Positions 49,913 through 61,663 of a stretch of 64,000 nucleotides of DNA are shown one piece after another. Position numbers and translations under genes: made by a program. Numbering within the stretch: position 1 is the stretch's first letter; every line of letters starts with the position of its first letter. Under the pieces are notes generated by a model. It saw nothing but the letters and a program-made list of their open reading frames with translations, was not told the DNA's origin and ran no database searches. The DNA lies in the NCBI GenBank assembly GCA_037176725.1, contig JAZBRS010000054.1, positions 12,666,001 to 12,730,000 on the forward strand, written 5' to 3'. This stretch comes from Posidonia oceanica (Eukaryota > Streptophyta > Magnoliopsida > Alismatales > Posidoniaceae).

Positions 49913-50346
49913 TCATATTTAAATGAATTTTTCTATGGTTTGGTATACTAATCAATATCGGGATGCCGATTCTGACTTGACTTCTAACATTTAGGATTTT
50001 TCTAAGTGTTTTCCTCTGGTTTGGGTATGGATATTTTCCTAAAAGTTTTGGAATGTCTTGGGAGATCTTTTACATACATTCTAGGAGTACATCAATGAAG
50101 AACAATTTTACATATGAATTATTACAAAATAAAAAAAATATTGTCTTGGATTTCTTCTTGTCTTCATGTAGTCTTTGATGTAGAATTTCCTTCTGCATTC
50201 AATGCTTTACTTGGTATTCTTCACAGGTTGACTTCCTTCAGATATTTCACCTATCTCATGATCAATTGAAGAATATTTTCTCAAGTAATATCATTAGTTC
50301 CATTTGTTATCATCAAAATTAAATATATCATAGATTATTTTCAACA
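49913..50346 (-). repeat. Copia 3' LTR, proximal piece
   Basis: Continues the LTR after the hAT: tcatatttaaatgaatttt matches the partner LTR from about 58607. It ends tttcaaca at 50346. The two pieces together make 1227 bp. Confidence 0.95.
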
Positions 50347-50362
50347 ATCTCCCCATTTTTTA
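50347..50362 (-). promoter_or_regulatory. Copia polypurine tract
   Basis: On the minus strand aaaaaatggggagat directly precedes the 3' LTR (tgttgaaaat). This is the plus-strand priming site of reverse transcription. Confidence 0.9.
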
Positions 50363-51226
50363 TGATGACAAAAATATGCATTAATATATCCATTTTATAA
50401 CTTTTCTTCCCCTATCAGTAGGCATAATATAAATTTGATAATATGATAGTCATATGAATAATTTCAAATTTGTATTAATGCTTTCCCTGTCTATAAGCCT
50501 AGATAAGCAAAAATTAAATTGATAATTTGATAATCACATAATGATAGTTTCAATTTAATATTCATGCTCCCCCTACCTATAGGCTTTGATTCATATATGT
50601 TTTTCATGTTAATTTTTCTCCCCTTTTTTGTCATAATACAAAAAGTTTCAACTCAATCAGAATATATTTAAAATCATGATTTTATACCACATGCTTGATA
50701 AGATGTAATCTAAGGTAATATTCTAAACTGGAATACTTTTCTAGACATGTTTCATACATCAAATGGAAAAGAGATACCAACACATTCATATATATCAATC
50801 AAATGAATGTCAAATATCAATCAAATATTTCTATAAGTTGAGTATTTGAACTCAGACTTATATAACCATTCTCTTCATTAAGATATCAATCTGATATCTA
50901 ATTCTCTTCCTTTTCAATATAAGTTAACCAACATTACTATGAATATCATCCATATTATGTATAGAATCTAAAATCATGCAAGATAAGATTCATATAACTC
51001 GATAATTTCTTTTAGTCCTTGCAAAGCATAATCATAAATCATATAACTGATGTTAAGCAACATTCCATGCCATACAAAATATATGTAATTCCATATGAAC
51101 CACATTCCAAATATGCACCACATTCCATATTCACAAATATGAACCATATCTCATAAAATATGAACCATGTCATTAATACACGTCAGAATATTGTTTTCAA
51201 ATACACCATAAAAAAAAACAATCCAA
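50363..51226. other. Copia 3' non-coding region
   Basis: AT-rich, with recurring phrases (ataggc…ttgataat; cataaaatatgaacca, acattccatat). No coding potential is seen. Confidence 0.5.
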
Positions 51227-52350
51227 TCACTGGCTAGAAGAAGGAGGTGGATAACCTTGGAGATATATCAGAATCTCCGAATGTTGATCATTCAATATCT
51301 TCTCAATTTTGCTTTGCCAATCGTCAACACTATTGTGCCAATTGTCAACTTTGTTTTGCCAATCACGGGCAGTCGCAAAATTCGCCTCTTGTTGGAGTTT
51401 AATTTCTTCTATTTCTTTTCTCAATTTTTCAATTTCTTCTTTATTATTGTCCTCTTCTTCTTCTTCTTCTGAGCTCTCAACTTCAGGTATTTGAGTGCTT
51501 GAGGAAGAGGGTTGGACACTTTTGAGAGCCTTGGCTTTCTCCAATGCTCGCTCCATCATTTCTATGGTGATATTATCTATGGGTTTGGTTCTAATGGGAA
51601 GGGATGACTCATTTTCTAATAGAACAGTAAAGTGAATAAAAAGGTATGTAAGAATAGGTCTAAAAAATAATTTTGTCTTTACATATGTCATACAATGGAT
51701 TATGACACGAGACCAATTAACAGGTATTGTTTTGATAATTGCATATACAGTCTTGCATGTCATGCTACTTAATTCATCAAAATGTCCTTTTTTTGAATGA
51801 TATTAGCAGCAAGAATATATGCTATTATTCTATATACCTTAGTCAATTGATTAATTTTATTTGGAATGAAGGTACTCTTTTTATTTAAGGAAATGGTTTT
51901 ATTTATTTATGGATATGACAAACCTAATTCCTCGACAGTTAAAGTAATGTCTATTCCTGAGGATGGAATTTTTAGTAGTTGTCCTATGAGTACCTCATCG
52001 AAAGTCATTTCTACACCTAATAGGTAAGATTCATAAGTGTCGGCCGAAATTCCTAAGTTGGCATAAAATTATGATACTAGGTGAGGATAGTACTTATTAT
52101 CGTCAATAGATGCAAGAAATGGAGTTAGAGCTTGAGCTTGAAAAAGAAAGGCAATATCTCCCAAAGAGTCGAAGTTCACCTTCCGACCGATGAGGACCTC
52201 TCTGTTGGCGAACCGTTCCCGATGAGCCTTCATGGCAGCTTCGTCGACGAAATGAAGAAATTTGTTCTCATGTGTGTGGTCGTCGTCGGAGGAGTCGCTG
52301 GAGGGGGCTTTCCTCTTAAGCTTCTGCGCCATGCTCTTCTTGGGTGCCAT
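51227..52350 (-). pseudogene. Extra 3' ORF of the Copia element (plant transposon protein domain)
   Basis: The frame starts MAPKKSMAQKLKRKAPSSDS and continues with a basic/acidic linker and then FANREVLIGRKVNFDSLGDI and FLASIDDNKYYPHLVS. After a stop it goes on as FYANLGISADTYESYLLGVE, EVLIGQLLKIPSSGID and VEELGL. This order resembles the putative plant transposon protein domain found in many plant retroelement-derived proteins. The C-terminal part (51227-51763) is in another frame, with a glutamate-rich coiled coil (EEEEEEDNNKEEIEKLRKEI) and WQNKVDNWHNSVDDWQSKIE heptads. It sits after RNase H, where Sirevirus elements carry an env-like or accessory ORF. At least four stops and a frameshift are seen. 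Confidence 0.7.
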
Positions 52351-52599
52351 GGACGAAAGGGAGGACGGAGAAGGGGACGAAGAAGGGTTTTTGGAGGAAG
52401 GAGGAGGAAGCCAGGGCTCTTGAGCGGAGGAGGAAGCTAGGGTGCAAAGGAGAATGTGTCGGCCGAAAACGGGAGAATGGGTTTTATAGACTTAAAATCC
52501 TAGGTTTTATAAACAGAAAATGATTTTTAAATGAAAAACGGTATTCCGAAAAATTAACGGTATTCCGTTTTGTTCGATATAAAATAATAATTCAATCGA

Positions 52600-53080
52600 C
52601 TGGAGAAAAATGATTTTCCAAATCAGGGACTTTCGGAATACCGATAAATGTCGGTGTACCGAAAGAATCTATCAGAATTTTTTGTCTTATATATAAACAG
52701 TAGACCGGCAAAAAATGAACTTTCAAATTAGGGATTTTCGGAATTCCGATAAATGTCGAAGTACCAAAAGAATCTGTCAGAATTTTTTATTTTATTCGGA
52801 ACAGTAGACCGGTATAAAATGAACTTCCGAATCAGGAATTTTTGAGATTCCGATAGATATCGGTCGACCGAAAAATTCGTCAGATTTTTCATTTTATATA
52901 TGAACGGTAGATCGGCATAAAATGAACTTCTGAATCAGGAATTTTCAGGATTCCGATAGATATTGGCCGATCGAAAAATCCATCAATTTTTTTTATTTTA
53001 TATATAAACGGTAGACCGGCAAAAAATGAACTTCCGAATTAGGGATTTTCGGAAATCCAGATAAAATCGGTAATTAAACA
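52600..53080. repeat. 104-bp tandem repeat with palindromes, about 4.5 copies
   Basis: Unit starts (…gg(g/a)(a/t)tttcgg) are at about 52629, 52733, 52838, 52942 and 53045. Each unit contains a CGGAATACCG, CGGAATTCCG or CGGTCGACCG-type palindrome, and an (a/g)cagtagaccgg(c/t)a block. It lies between RNase H and the extra ORF. Confidence 0.9.
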
Positions 53081-53165
53081 CTGTCAAATTTATACAGAAA
53101 TCGGCAAACCGATGACTGAAGTATACCGAACTTGATTTCTTTTCTAAAAATTTTTATTTTTATTT

Positions 53166-56100
53166 TTATTCAAGGTCACAGACCTTGCATATACCTAGAT
53201 GTCTTCTGATTTTTATAAATTGTGATTCATTTAAAAGTTTAGTGAATATATCTGCTAATTGATCATTTCTGGAAATAATTTCTAATTTTATATTATTATT
53301 AGCCACACGATCTCTTAGAAAGTGGTGTCTTACTTCAATATGTTTAGTCCTAAAATGATTTACAGGATTTTTGGAGAGATTAATTGCACTTGTATTGTCA
53401 CACATTATAGGTGTTGTGTTAAATGATAAATCAAAATCTTTTAAGGTTTGTTTCATCCATAATATTTGAGCACAAAAACATCCAACTGCGATGTATCCAG
53501 CTTCAGTAGTGGATAAGGCAACACTATTTTGTTTCTTGCTAAACCAAGAAACCAAAGAATGCCCTAAAAATTGACAAGTTCCATTAGTATTTTTTCTATC
53601 TATCTTACATCCAGTATAATCTGTATCACTATATCCTATTAATTCTAATGTTGTATTTTTAGGATAAAATAGTCCTAAATCTGTAGTTCCATTTAAGTAT
53701 CTAAATATCCTTTTGACTGCAATTAGATGAGATTCCTTAGGTGCAGCTTGATATCTAGCACAGAGACAAACACTGAACATAATGTTTGGCTTACTAGCAG
53801 TTAAATACAATAGGGAACTAATCATACCTCTATACATCTTTTGATCAACATTTTTCCTATTTTCATCATTGTCTAACTTAGTATATGTACTCATAGGTGT
53901 TTTAGCTTCTTTTGAATTTTCCATTCCAAATCTTTTCAACAATTCTTTTGTATACTTTTCTTGAATGATGAAAATTCTTTTATTCATTTGTTTTACTTGA
54001 AATCCAAGAAAATAATTTAATTCGCCCATCATGCTCATCTCAAATTCTTTTTGAATAATGTTTGAGAATTCTTCACATATATTTTTACTTGTTGATCCAA
54101 ATATAATATCATCAACATAGATTTGGATTAACAAGATGTCATTTTCATTCTTTTTGATAAATAGGGTTGTATCAGCAACTCCAATAACAAACCCTTTCTC
54201 AATTAAGAATTTCTTTAACCTATCATACCAAACTCTAGGAGCTTGTTTTAGTCCATAGAGTGCTTTGTTTAATTTGAATACATGATCTGTATATAATTCA
54301 TTTTCAAATCCAGGGAGTTGTTTCACATATACTTCTTCCTCAATTACCCCATTCAAAAAGGTGCTTTTAACATCTATTCGATATAATTTAAAGTTCATGC
54401 TACTTGCATAAGCTAATAACATCCTAGTGGATTATAATTTGGCTAATAGGGCATAAGTTTCATCAAAGTTAATTCCTTCTTCTTGACACTAACCTAGCCT
54501 TATTTTTAACTATCCTTTCAGATTTATCTAGTTTATTTCTATAAATCCATTTTGTTCCAATTATTGGATGATCATTTGGTTTTGGAACTAATTCCCAAAC
54601 ATTGTTTCTTTTAAATTGATTTAACTCTTCATTCATAGCAATCATCCAATATTCATCATTACAAGTCTCATTAACATTTTTCGGCTCAATAGATGAAATG
54701 AATGCATAGGTAGTACATTCGTGATCCAATTTGGATCTGGTCAAAATTCCCTTGGAAATATCTCTAATAATTTGTTCCTTTGAGTGACCATGAACGATCA
54801 GCCAGTTAGATGTGTTAATTTCTGTTTCTTCTAACTTAGTTTTGTTTTCAATATTTACAGGCTTATTTGTTTGATCATTATTTTTTTCATTTTCAAGATT
54901 TATAATTTTGATACTATTTTCATCAAAGTTTACATGCATTGATTCTTCAATAGTAAGTGTTCTTTTGTTATATATTCTATATGCTTTGCTTCTAAAGGAA
55001 TATCCAAGAAATATTCCTTCATCAGATTTGGGATCAAATTTATCCAAATTGTCATTGATATTCAAAATAAAGAATTTGCAACAAAAATCCTTGAAATATG
55101 AAATTTGTAGAGTCTTACAAAACCAAAGCTCAAAAGGAATTTTATTTAGAACAGGTCTAAGTAGAACTCTATTTAAAATATAGCAAGCTGTATTGACAGC
55201 TTTGGTCCAGAAATGCCTAGGTAAATTGTTTTCACATAGCATAGTTCTAGCCATTTATTGCAATGTTCTATTTTTTCTTTCAACAACTCCATTTTGTTGT
55301 GAAGTCCTACGAAAAGAAAAATTATGTTGAAAACCATTTTCTTCACAAAACCTTTCAAAAACATCATTTTCAAATTCTCCTCCATGGTCACTTCTTATTT
55401 TAATAATGCTTAATCACATTTCATTTTGAACCATTTTGCAAAACTTTTGAAATTCAGAAAAGACAATATTTTTATTTGTTAAAAATAATACCCATGTAAA
55501 TCTTGAAAAATCATCGACTAATACAAAAGCATATTTTTTACCTATTAGACTTAAGGTTCTACTTGGACCAAATAAATTGATATGGAGCAATTCCAATGGT
55601 TTGGTGGTAGAAATCATTTCTTTTGCTCTGAAGGAAGATTTAATTTGTTTTCCAAATTAACATGCATCACATAATTTATCCTTTTTGAAATCGATTTTTG
55701 GCAAACCATTAATTAAATCACCTTTAGATAATTTAGATAATTGTCTCATATTGGCATGACCAAGCCTTTTATGTCATAGCCAAGCATCATCATTTGTAGA
55801 AGCGACACACGATATTATTTTATTTGTTTTATAGGATACTTTGATCTTATACACATTACGTTTCCTATTTCCAGTAAATATTATTTTGTTTGTGGTTGAA
55901 TGAAAGATTGTACATTCTTTATTATCAAACAAAAAATTATAACCAATATCACATAATTGACTAATGCTAATTAGATTATATTTTAACCCATCTACTAATA
56001 AAACATTTTCAATAGAAGGATTGTCAGGATTACCTACACTTCCGATTTCGACAATTTTTCCTTTAGCATTATCTCCGAATTTGAGTGTTCCTTCGTCTTT

Positions 56101-56184
56101 AGACTTAAGAGGGCTTAGGAGATTATGATCTCCGGTTATGTGACGAGAGCAGCCACTATTCAAGATCCACTTTGAATACATCAT
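53166..56184 (-). pseudogene. Copia pol: protease, integrase, reverse transcriptase, RNase H
   Basis: Protease region at the 5' end has WILNSGCSRHITGD, with Asn in place of the catalytic Asp. The integrase zinc-binding and core region (about 55780-55200) has HKRLGHANMRQL, HINLFGP (first catalytic Asp replaced by Asn), DHGGEFEN and the NGVVERKNRTL glutamate. Reverse transcriptase (about 54600-53700) includes FELWFCKTL…IIGTKWIYRNKLD, IDVKSTFLNG, KALYGLKQAPRVWYDRL and YVDDIIFGS. RNase H (about 53600-53166) includes DYTGCKIDRKNTNG, CDNTSAINLSKNP and RTKHIEVRHHFLRD. Breaks: stops near 55774, 55657 and 55255, and a frameshift near 54480 (after KARLV). The order is Ty1/Copia. Confidence 0.95.
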
Positions 56185-56317
56185 GATCCTATATTAGAGG
56201 ACAACAAATTTTTAGGTACCCAAATTTTAATAGGGTGGATTCTACTTTTACCAAATCTATCCCTTTGCGCCCACTTAGATGGATTTGGTTTCTTTACCAC
56301 AAAAATATATTTCTATT

Positions 56318-57756
56318 TTATTGTTTCTTTAATAAATCCATTTTATATGGTTTATCTTTGAATGAGGAAAAACCAATATCATGTTTGTAAAGTGAAGGTC
56401 TTTGACTAGATAATAATAAATCTAGGTTTTGTTTTCCCTTGGTAAATTTTACAACAGTGTTTAAAAGGTCATTACTTTTATTTTTTATAGTTTTTATGTC
56501 TTTTTCTAAGTTTGTAATTTTAATTCTCATATGTTTAAGATCCATATTTAATTTTGTGTTTTTGAAACTTAGTTCTTCATTTTCACAAATTAATTTTTCT
56601 CTTTCATTTATAAGTGCATCATTCTTCTTTACTAAATCTTCATTTTGTTGATTTAAATGTTTGGATGAAGATTTCAGATTTTTATATTTATCATATAGAT
56701 CATTAAATGCATCTAACAACTCTTCCATATCATCACTTTAGGAGATAGAGTTATCTTCTTGTGCCATGAAGCACATATAATTAGCTCTTTCAGTATCAGA
56801 AGATGATTCTTCATAAGAAGAAGAGTCACTTTCATCCCAAGTGGCTTCGAGAGCCTTTTTCTTAGACTTTCTATTTTCTTTTCTGAAATTCTTTATTTTA
56901 AGCAAGGAGCAATCTCTTTTGAGATGTCCAGGTTTGTTACATTTAAAACACAAAGGTGCCTCATCCTGTTCATGAGATTTTCCTTTATTTGTAAATTTCT
57001 TATTTCTAATAAATCTTTTAAATTTTCTTGTAAGGAGAGCAATCTCCTCATCATTTTCATTTTTTGATTCTGAGTCAGTTGTTGTTTTAAGTGCAATGAC
57101 TTTTTTATTTGATTGTTTATCATTTTCTTTTTCTTGCATTTGCATTTCATATGAAGTTAGATTTCCAATTAAGTTTTCTAAAGAATAAGTCGATAGATCT
57201 TTTGCTTCTTCTATAACTGTTGTTTTTTTTCCCATTTAGGAGTTAAAGATCTTAATATTTTTCTCACCAAATCACTTTAGGAGTAATTTTTACCAAGAGC
57301 TTGTAGAGAATTTGTTATATCACAAAATCTTATAAACATCTCTCCAATAGGCTCATTTGGTTTCATCTTGAATAATTCATATTTATGAACTAACATGTTG
57401 ATTTTAGTTTCCTTGACTTGGTTTGTCCCTTTATGGGTTACTTCAAGATTATGCCAAGCTTGTTGTGCAGTTGTATAATTGGATATTTTATTAAATTGTT
57501 CTTGGTTTACAGCACAAAATAAAATATTAAGACATTTTACATCTAAGGTAGCTAATCTTTCATCTTCTTCACTCCATTCTTTATATGGTTTATTATTTTG
57601 AGGAAAACTATTTATTATAATATCCCATAATTTAAAGTTCATTGATTTTAAATATATAATCATCCTACATTTCCAATAAATATAGTTATTTCTATCAAAA
57701 AATGGTGGTTTATTAATACTTTGACCCTCAATCACATTATTACTAGTTGAAATCAT
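56318..57756 (-). pseudogene. Copia gag with CCHC zinc knuckle
   Basis: Starts MISTSNNVIEGQSINKPPFF, contains the UBN2-type capsid region (YWKCRMIIYLKS … WHNLEVTHKGT … VHKYELFKMKPNEPIGEMF) and a CFKCNKPGHLKRDC knuckle at about 56910-56950. It continues into a long coiled coil (56318-56728, LICENEELSFKNTKLNMDLK). Breaks: a stop at 57277-57279, a one-base loss in a poly(A) run near 57228, and a stop at 56738-56740. Confidence 0.93.
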
Positions 57757-57800
57757 TTTTTTTTGTCTAAATAGATTGTTAAATCTTAAGTTTTAGACAA

Positions 57801-57818
57801 CCAGGCTCTGATACCAAT
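57801..57818 (-). promoter_or_regulatory. Copia primer-binding site
   Basis: On the minus strand TGGTATCAGAGC lies two bases after the end of the 5' LTR. It is complementary to the 3' end of initiator methionine tRNA, the standard primer of plant Copia elements. Confidence 0.95.
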
Positions 57819-59046
57819 TGTTAGGATAGAGTGGCTACTCTAGAGTCGAGTGAATAGAGTATTTAAACTTCTCTTGTATATTTGAAATATTTTACTTAAC
57901 TTTACTTAGGCAAATGTATGAAAGCAATCAACAAGGTTATATTCATTTAAATCAAACACAAAAGAGGGAAAGAGACAATGAAATATAACACACAGATGTA
58001 TAGTGGTTCAGCCAATCCAGCTTAGTCCACTCCCAGATCCCCTCTGGAGTTCCTTTAATCTTATCAACGTAAATTACACTTGATGAAGATAGGAGCCTCA
58101 TCTGCAAATCCAACAGAGCCCTTCTCACAGCTAGAGAAGCAATCACCTTGTTTACAACAAGCTTATGCAAACAGTATCTCTTTTGATCTCCCAGAACAGA
58201 GTTTGGCACTTTGAAGACAATGAAGCTCTCTTTAGCTTACTTGGGAGAATTCTCACTAAAGATGGGAAATAAGCTTGCAATGGGTAGTATATGATCTGAT
58301 CAATATTGGTATCTATTAGGGAGTCCTTGGCGGTTCTATTTATAGGTGTAGCAAAGTCCAAGTTTGTGTCTAACAGATAGTATAATGTTCACAAATGACT
58401 AGTATAATTGGTATTTCGAAATCGATCGGTCGACCGAAAATCTCCTACGTTCGACTACATCGGTATTCCGTTTTATAAAGGTGTGTCGGATTTAATCAGG
58501 GTTGTAAATTCTCATAATTCGAAAACGGTGTACCGGAAGACCGATTGGATATCTCCAGATATCGGTATACCGATTTAGATCAGTTTACCGTTTAGGCTCT
58601 AACAGTCATATTTAAATGAATTTTTCTATGACACTCAGGTTCAGTATACCGGTCAATATCGGGATGCTGATCTGACCTGACTTCTAACATTTAGGATTTT
58701 TCTAAGTGTTTTCCTCTGATTTGGGTATGGATATTTTCCTAGAAATTTTAGGATGTCTTGGGAGATCTTTTACATACATTCTAGGAGTACATCAAATGAA
58801 GAACAATTTTACATATGAATTATTACAACATAAAATAATATTGTCATGGATTTCTTCTTATCTTCATGTAGTTTCTGTTGTAGAATTTCCTTCTACATTC
58901 AATGCTTTACTTGGTATTCTTCATAGGTTGACTTTCCTCAGATATTTCACCTATCTCATGATCAACTAAAGAATATTTTCTCAAGTAATATCATTAGTTC
59001 CATTTGTTATTATCAAAATTAAATATATCATAGATTATTTTCAACA
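57819..59046 (-). repeat. Copia 5' LTR, intact length 1228 bp
   Basis: TG (57819) to CA (59046), followed by the right target duplication ggact. It contains the palindrome cluster at 58405-58600 (gatcggtcgaccgaaaat, tcggtataccgat). Confidence 0.96.
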
Positions 59047-59051
59047 GGACT

Positions 59052-60292
59052 TCCATGTCATAAGATGACATGTCAGCAGTCTTGTATTCTTATCGAGTTA
59101 TGAAATGAATAATACGAGATTGTATAGATAAGATATCAACTTATATCAAAACGATAAGTGTAGATACTTTATTTTGGCATCTCTCGTACGACTTTCGGTT
59201 TCGATTACCTTTAGATTCGTCGTTAGATTCATTCCACTTTCATTCTCCCCCTAATACTTGAATACGTCAGATTGCATTATTAAACTTCTCGCTGAGTCTT
59301 CACGACTATAAAGATATTTTTGTCATTTAGATCTATCTTGCGAAATACTTATCTTATCTCTCTAGATACCTTGAAAAAATCATTGCAGCAGAGTACTCAA
59401 ACGATCTCCAAATTTGTTGAAATTTTACATGTGTAGATATATTGTTTTGGCATTTTCCTAACTCTTTTAGGTTAAACCCTTCTACACTACACATGGCTTA
59501 CATCATAAGACACTGTCTTTATATGTTGGTGTCAATTTTGGATACGTTTTCATGTCTCTGCTATTGGACACTAGATACCCCAATGTCCAAATTTAAACGT
59601 TGTTACACATAACGTCTAACGAAGGCACCTTCGATACACTACTCAATCTGTCACTTTCCTTATTAGAATCCACATTGACTTTCTTTTTTTAGAGAAGATT
59701 GGGCTTCCTATTATGGATCCCGTTGACTCCAATTAAGACATCCTAAAATTATTCATAACTCCTTTATTACCCTTGATCAACTTGTTTAGAACGTTCTAAG
59801 TTGTTAAGCATTGGATGCTAGACTTCCTAGCATTTAGCGTTGGACACACTGTAGTGTCCAATACTTGATAGTTGAAGCCTTCTACGCCCATTCAACTCTC
59901 CATTTTGCCTTTTTGCAGAATTTTGAAATTTGAATTCTTTCCAATTTGCAATAATTACCATGATTCTAGCCTCATTTACTCATTCTTAATTCACTATCAT
60001 TGCACAAGAAGTGAAGATTTATTGCAGCAGTTAACTGCCAACCGTCGAGACAACATTGGACGCAACATCTCAACGTCCAATACACCAGAGTTTGCAACAG
60101 CCATTGCTATTGGAATGTGTTGCCAACTTTAGTTATCTTTCCAAGTACACTCACCCTATGATCTTATACCTAGGTGCGTACCTTAGCCTTGGTGGGGACG
60201 AAATTTTGGGATAAAAATTGGTGGGATTTTTGGACATTTTGAGGGGTCATCACTTTGATCAAACATTGAGCATTTGGAGATTGAAGAGCAAT

Positions 60293-60323
<31 letters not shown>

Positions 60324-61663
60324 GGAGAGAGTCCATGAGGCACACACTCACACGACTAAGAGCTTGGTTTCAGCATCCTCGCCACGCCCATCATCAGCTC
60401 CGTCACTCAACTCGCACGCATTGCAACAAAAGAGGGTTTTCATTGTTGTTTTCTATTATATGCATTTAAAGTTAGCCATAGCATTTAGGATAAACCGGGG
60501 CCAAACGCCTGGTGCATATTTCATTATTTATTTCTATGTTTTCTTGTTTTTGTTCAAGTATTTATGCTACACATAGATTAATTCGCAGAATTCTTTTCTC
60601 ACTTTTTTTGAAAGGAAATAAAGAAAGAAATCACTCACTCGCACGAGAAATCTTTGGGTGATGTAGGCATCGTCTTGAAGTAGTTAGAACTTACATCAAC
60701 ATCAATCTCCCCAGTTGACAACAATGCAAACTGAGAGTACGCGGTTAGAATCGAGTCTCTCAAGTACGTGAAGCAAAGGAGTCAAACAAATAAAAGAATA
60801 GGAGTGGAAAATGACTACGCATTCGCAAAATCATGTATCCATGATGGTGTTATTTTTTTGGTGATCTGGATCTAGGCTTTTTGGGTAACCTCTAACTGCT
60901 TCTTTCTCAAATTCCTTGAAGAATAGATCTAGGCTTTCTAGATTTTGTGCTTTCCTAATTAATGCTTAATTTAATTAATGAAGTACATCATGAATACCAT
61001 GTTATGTAAAAACTTGGTGTTAGCATGTGTACATCATGTTTGCTTAATTTCAATAAACTATGTCTTGTAAACTAGGTTTTGTTAATTTAGAAGTTTGTTA
61101 GTATGATTGCTTAATTTCATATATAAATGTTAGTTTTTGTTCATTTTATTATATTTGTTCAATAGGGTTATAAGGTCAATACGGGTGACACTGTTTTCAT
61201 TGTTATTGTCAAGTATGGTGGTTATTTTGGAAACAAAGAAGGACTTGATAAAAAGGAAGTTAGATTCAACACAAAAATAAAAGCGAAGTAGATGAGAAGC
61301 TTATTGAATAAATTAGAATCCACCAAAGAAGTCATTTTCTTTACAACAATTAGTAGAACACTTGCGAGGCTACAACGAAGAAGAAGAAGAAGAAGAAGAA
61401 GACGCGACAGAAAGAAGAGAGAGGAAGAAGTTGCAATTGTAAGTGTTTAAATGCAACTATCATTGATGATTATGCAAGAGGGTTTTTTTAAAAAAAATAT
61501 ATTTTGAAAATACTAAAATCATTTAGAATAAATTCTAATATTGTTTCTATTATATAAGAAAGGTCACCACAAAACTGCAAAAAAGGTAGGGGACTTTTAC
61601 AAATAAGGACACATTTAGGGGGTTATATGAAAATTAATCTTTTTAGGCAATGGAGTTGTTCTC
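59052..61663. other. Retroelement-derived and low-complexity DNA
   Basis: 59550-60085 contains TTGGACRC…GTCCAA palindromes (59562-59590, 59812-59862, 60055-60082), in the style of an LTR. ggtggggacgaaattttggg at about 60193 resembles the post-pol junction of Ty3 elements. A (GA)n run lies at 60295-60325 and a (GAA)n run at 61377-61405. No gene is supported. Confidence 0.45.
60295..60330. repeat. (GA)n microsatellite
   Basis: agagagaagagagagagaga-type run, 35 bp. Confidence 0.9.

Larger units (their letters stand above)
32794..59046 (-). mobile_element. Ty1/Copia retrotransposon (Sirevirus-like) with nested insertions
   Basis: TG…CA LTRs and a perfect target duplication ggact (32789-32793 and 59047-59051) bound the element. 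On the minus strand the order is 5' LTR (57819-59046), initiator-Met tRNA primer site, gag with a CCHC knuckle, protease, integrase, reverse transcriptase, RNase H, an extra 3' ORF, polypurine tract, 3' LTR. The Copia order (integrase before reverse transcriptase), the long gag and the extra 3' ORF fit the SIRE/Sirevirus group. Without the 16.3-kb hAT in its 3' LTR the element is about 9.9 kb. All coding parts are broken. Confidence 0.95.

Noticed and set aside
57801..57818. tRNA gene fragment (initiator methionine)
   Set aside because: Only the 3' complementary stretch is present, at the LTR edge; this is a primer-binding site.
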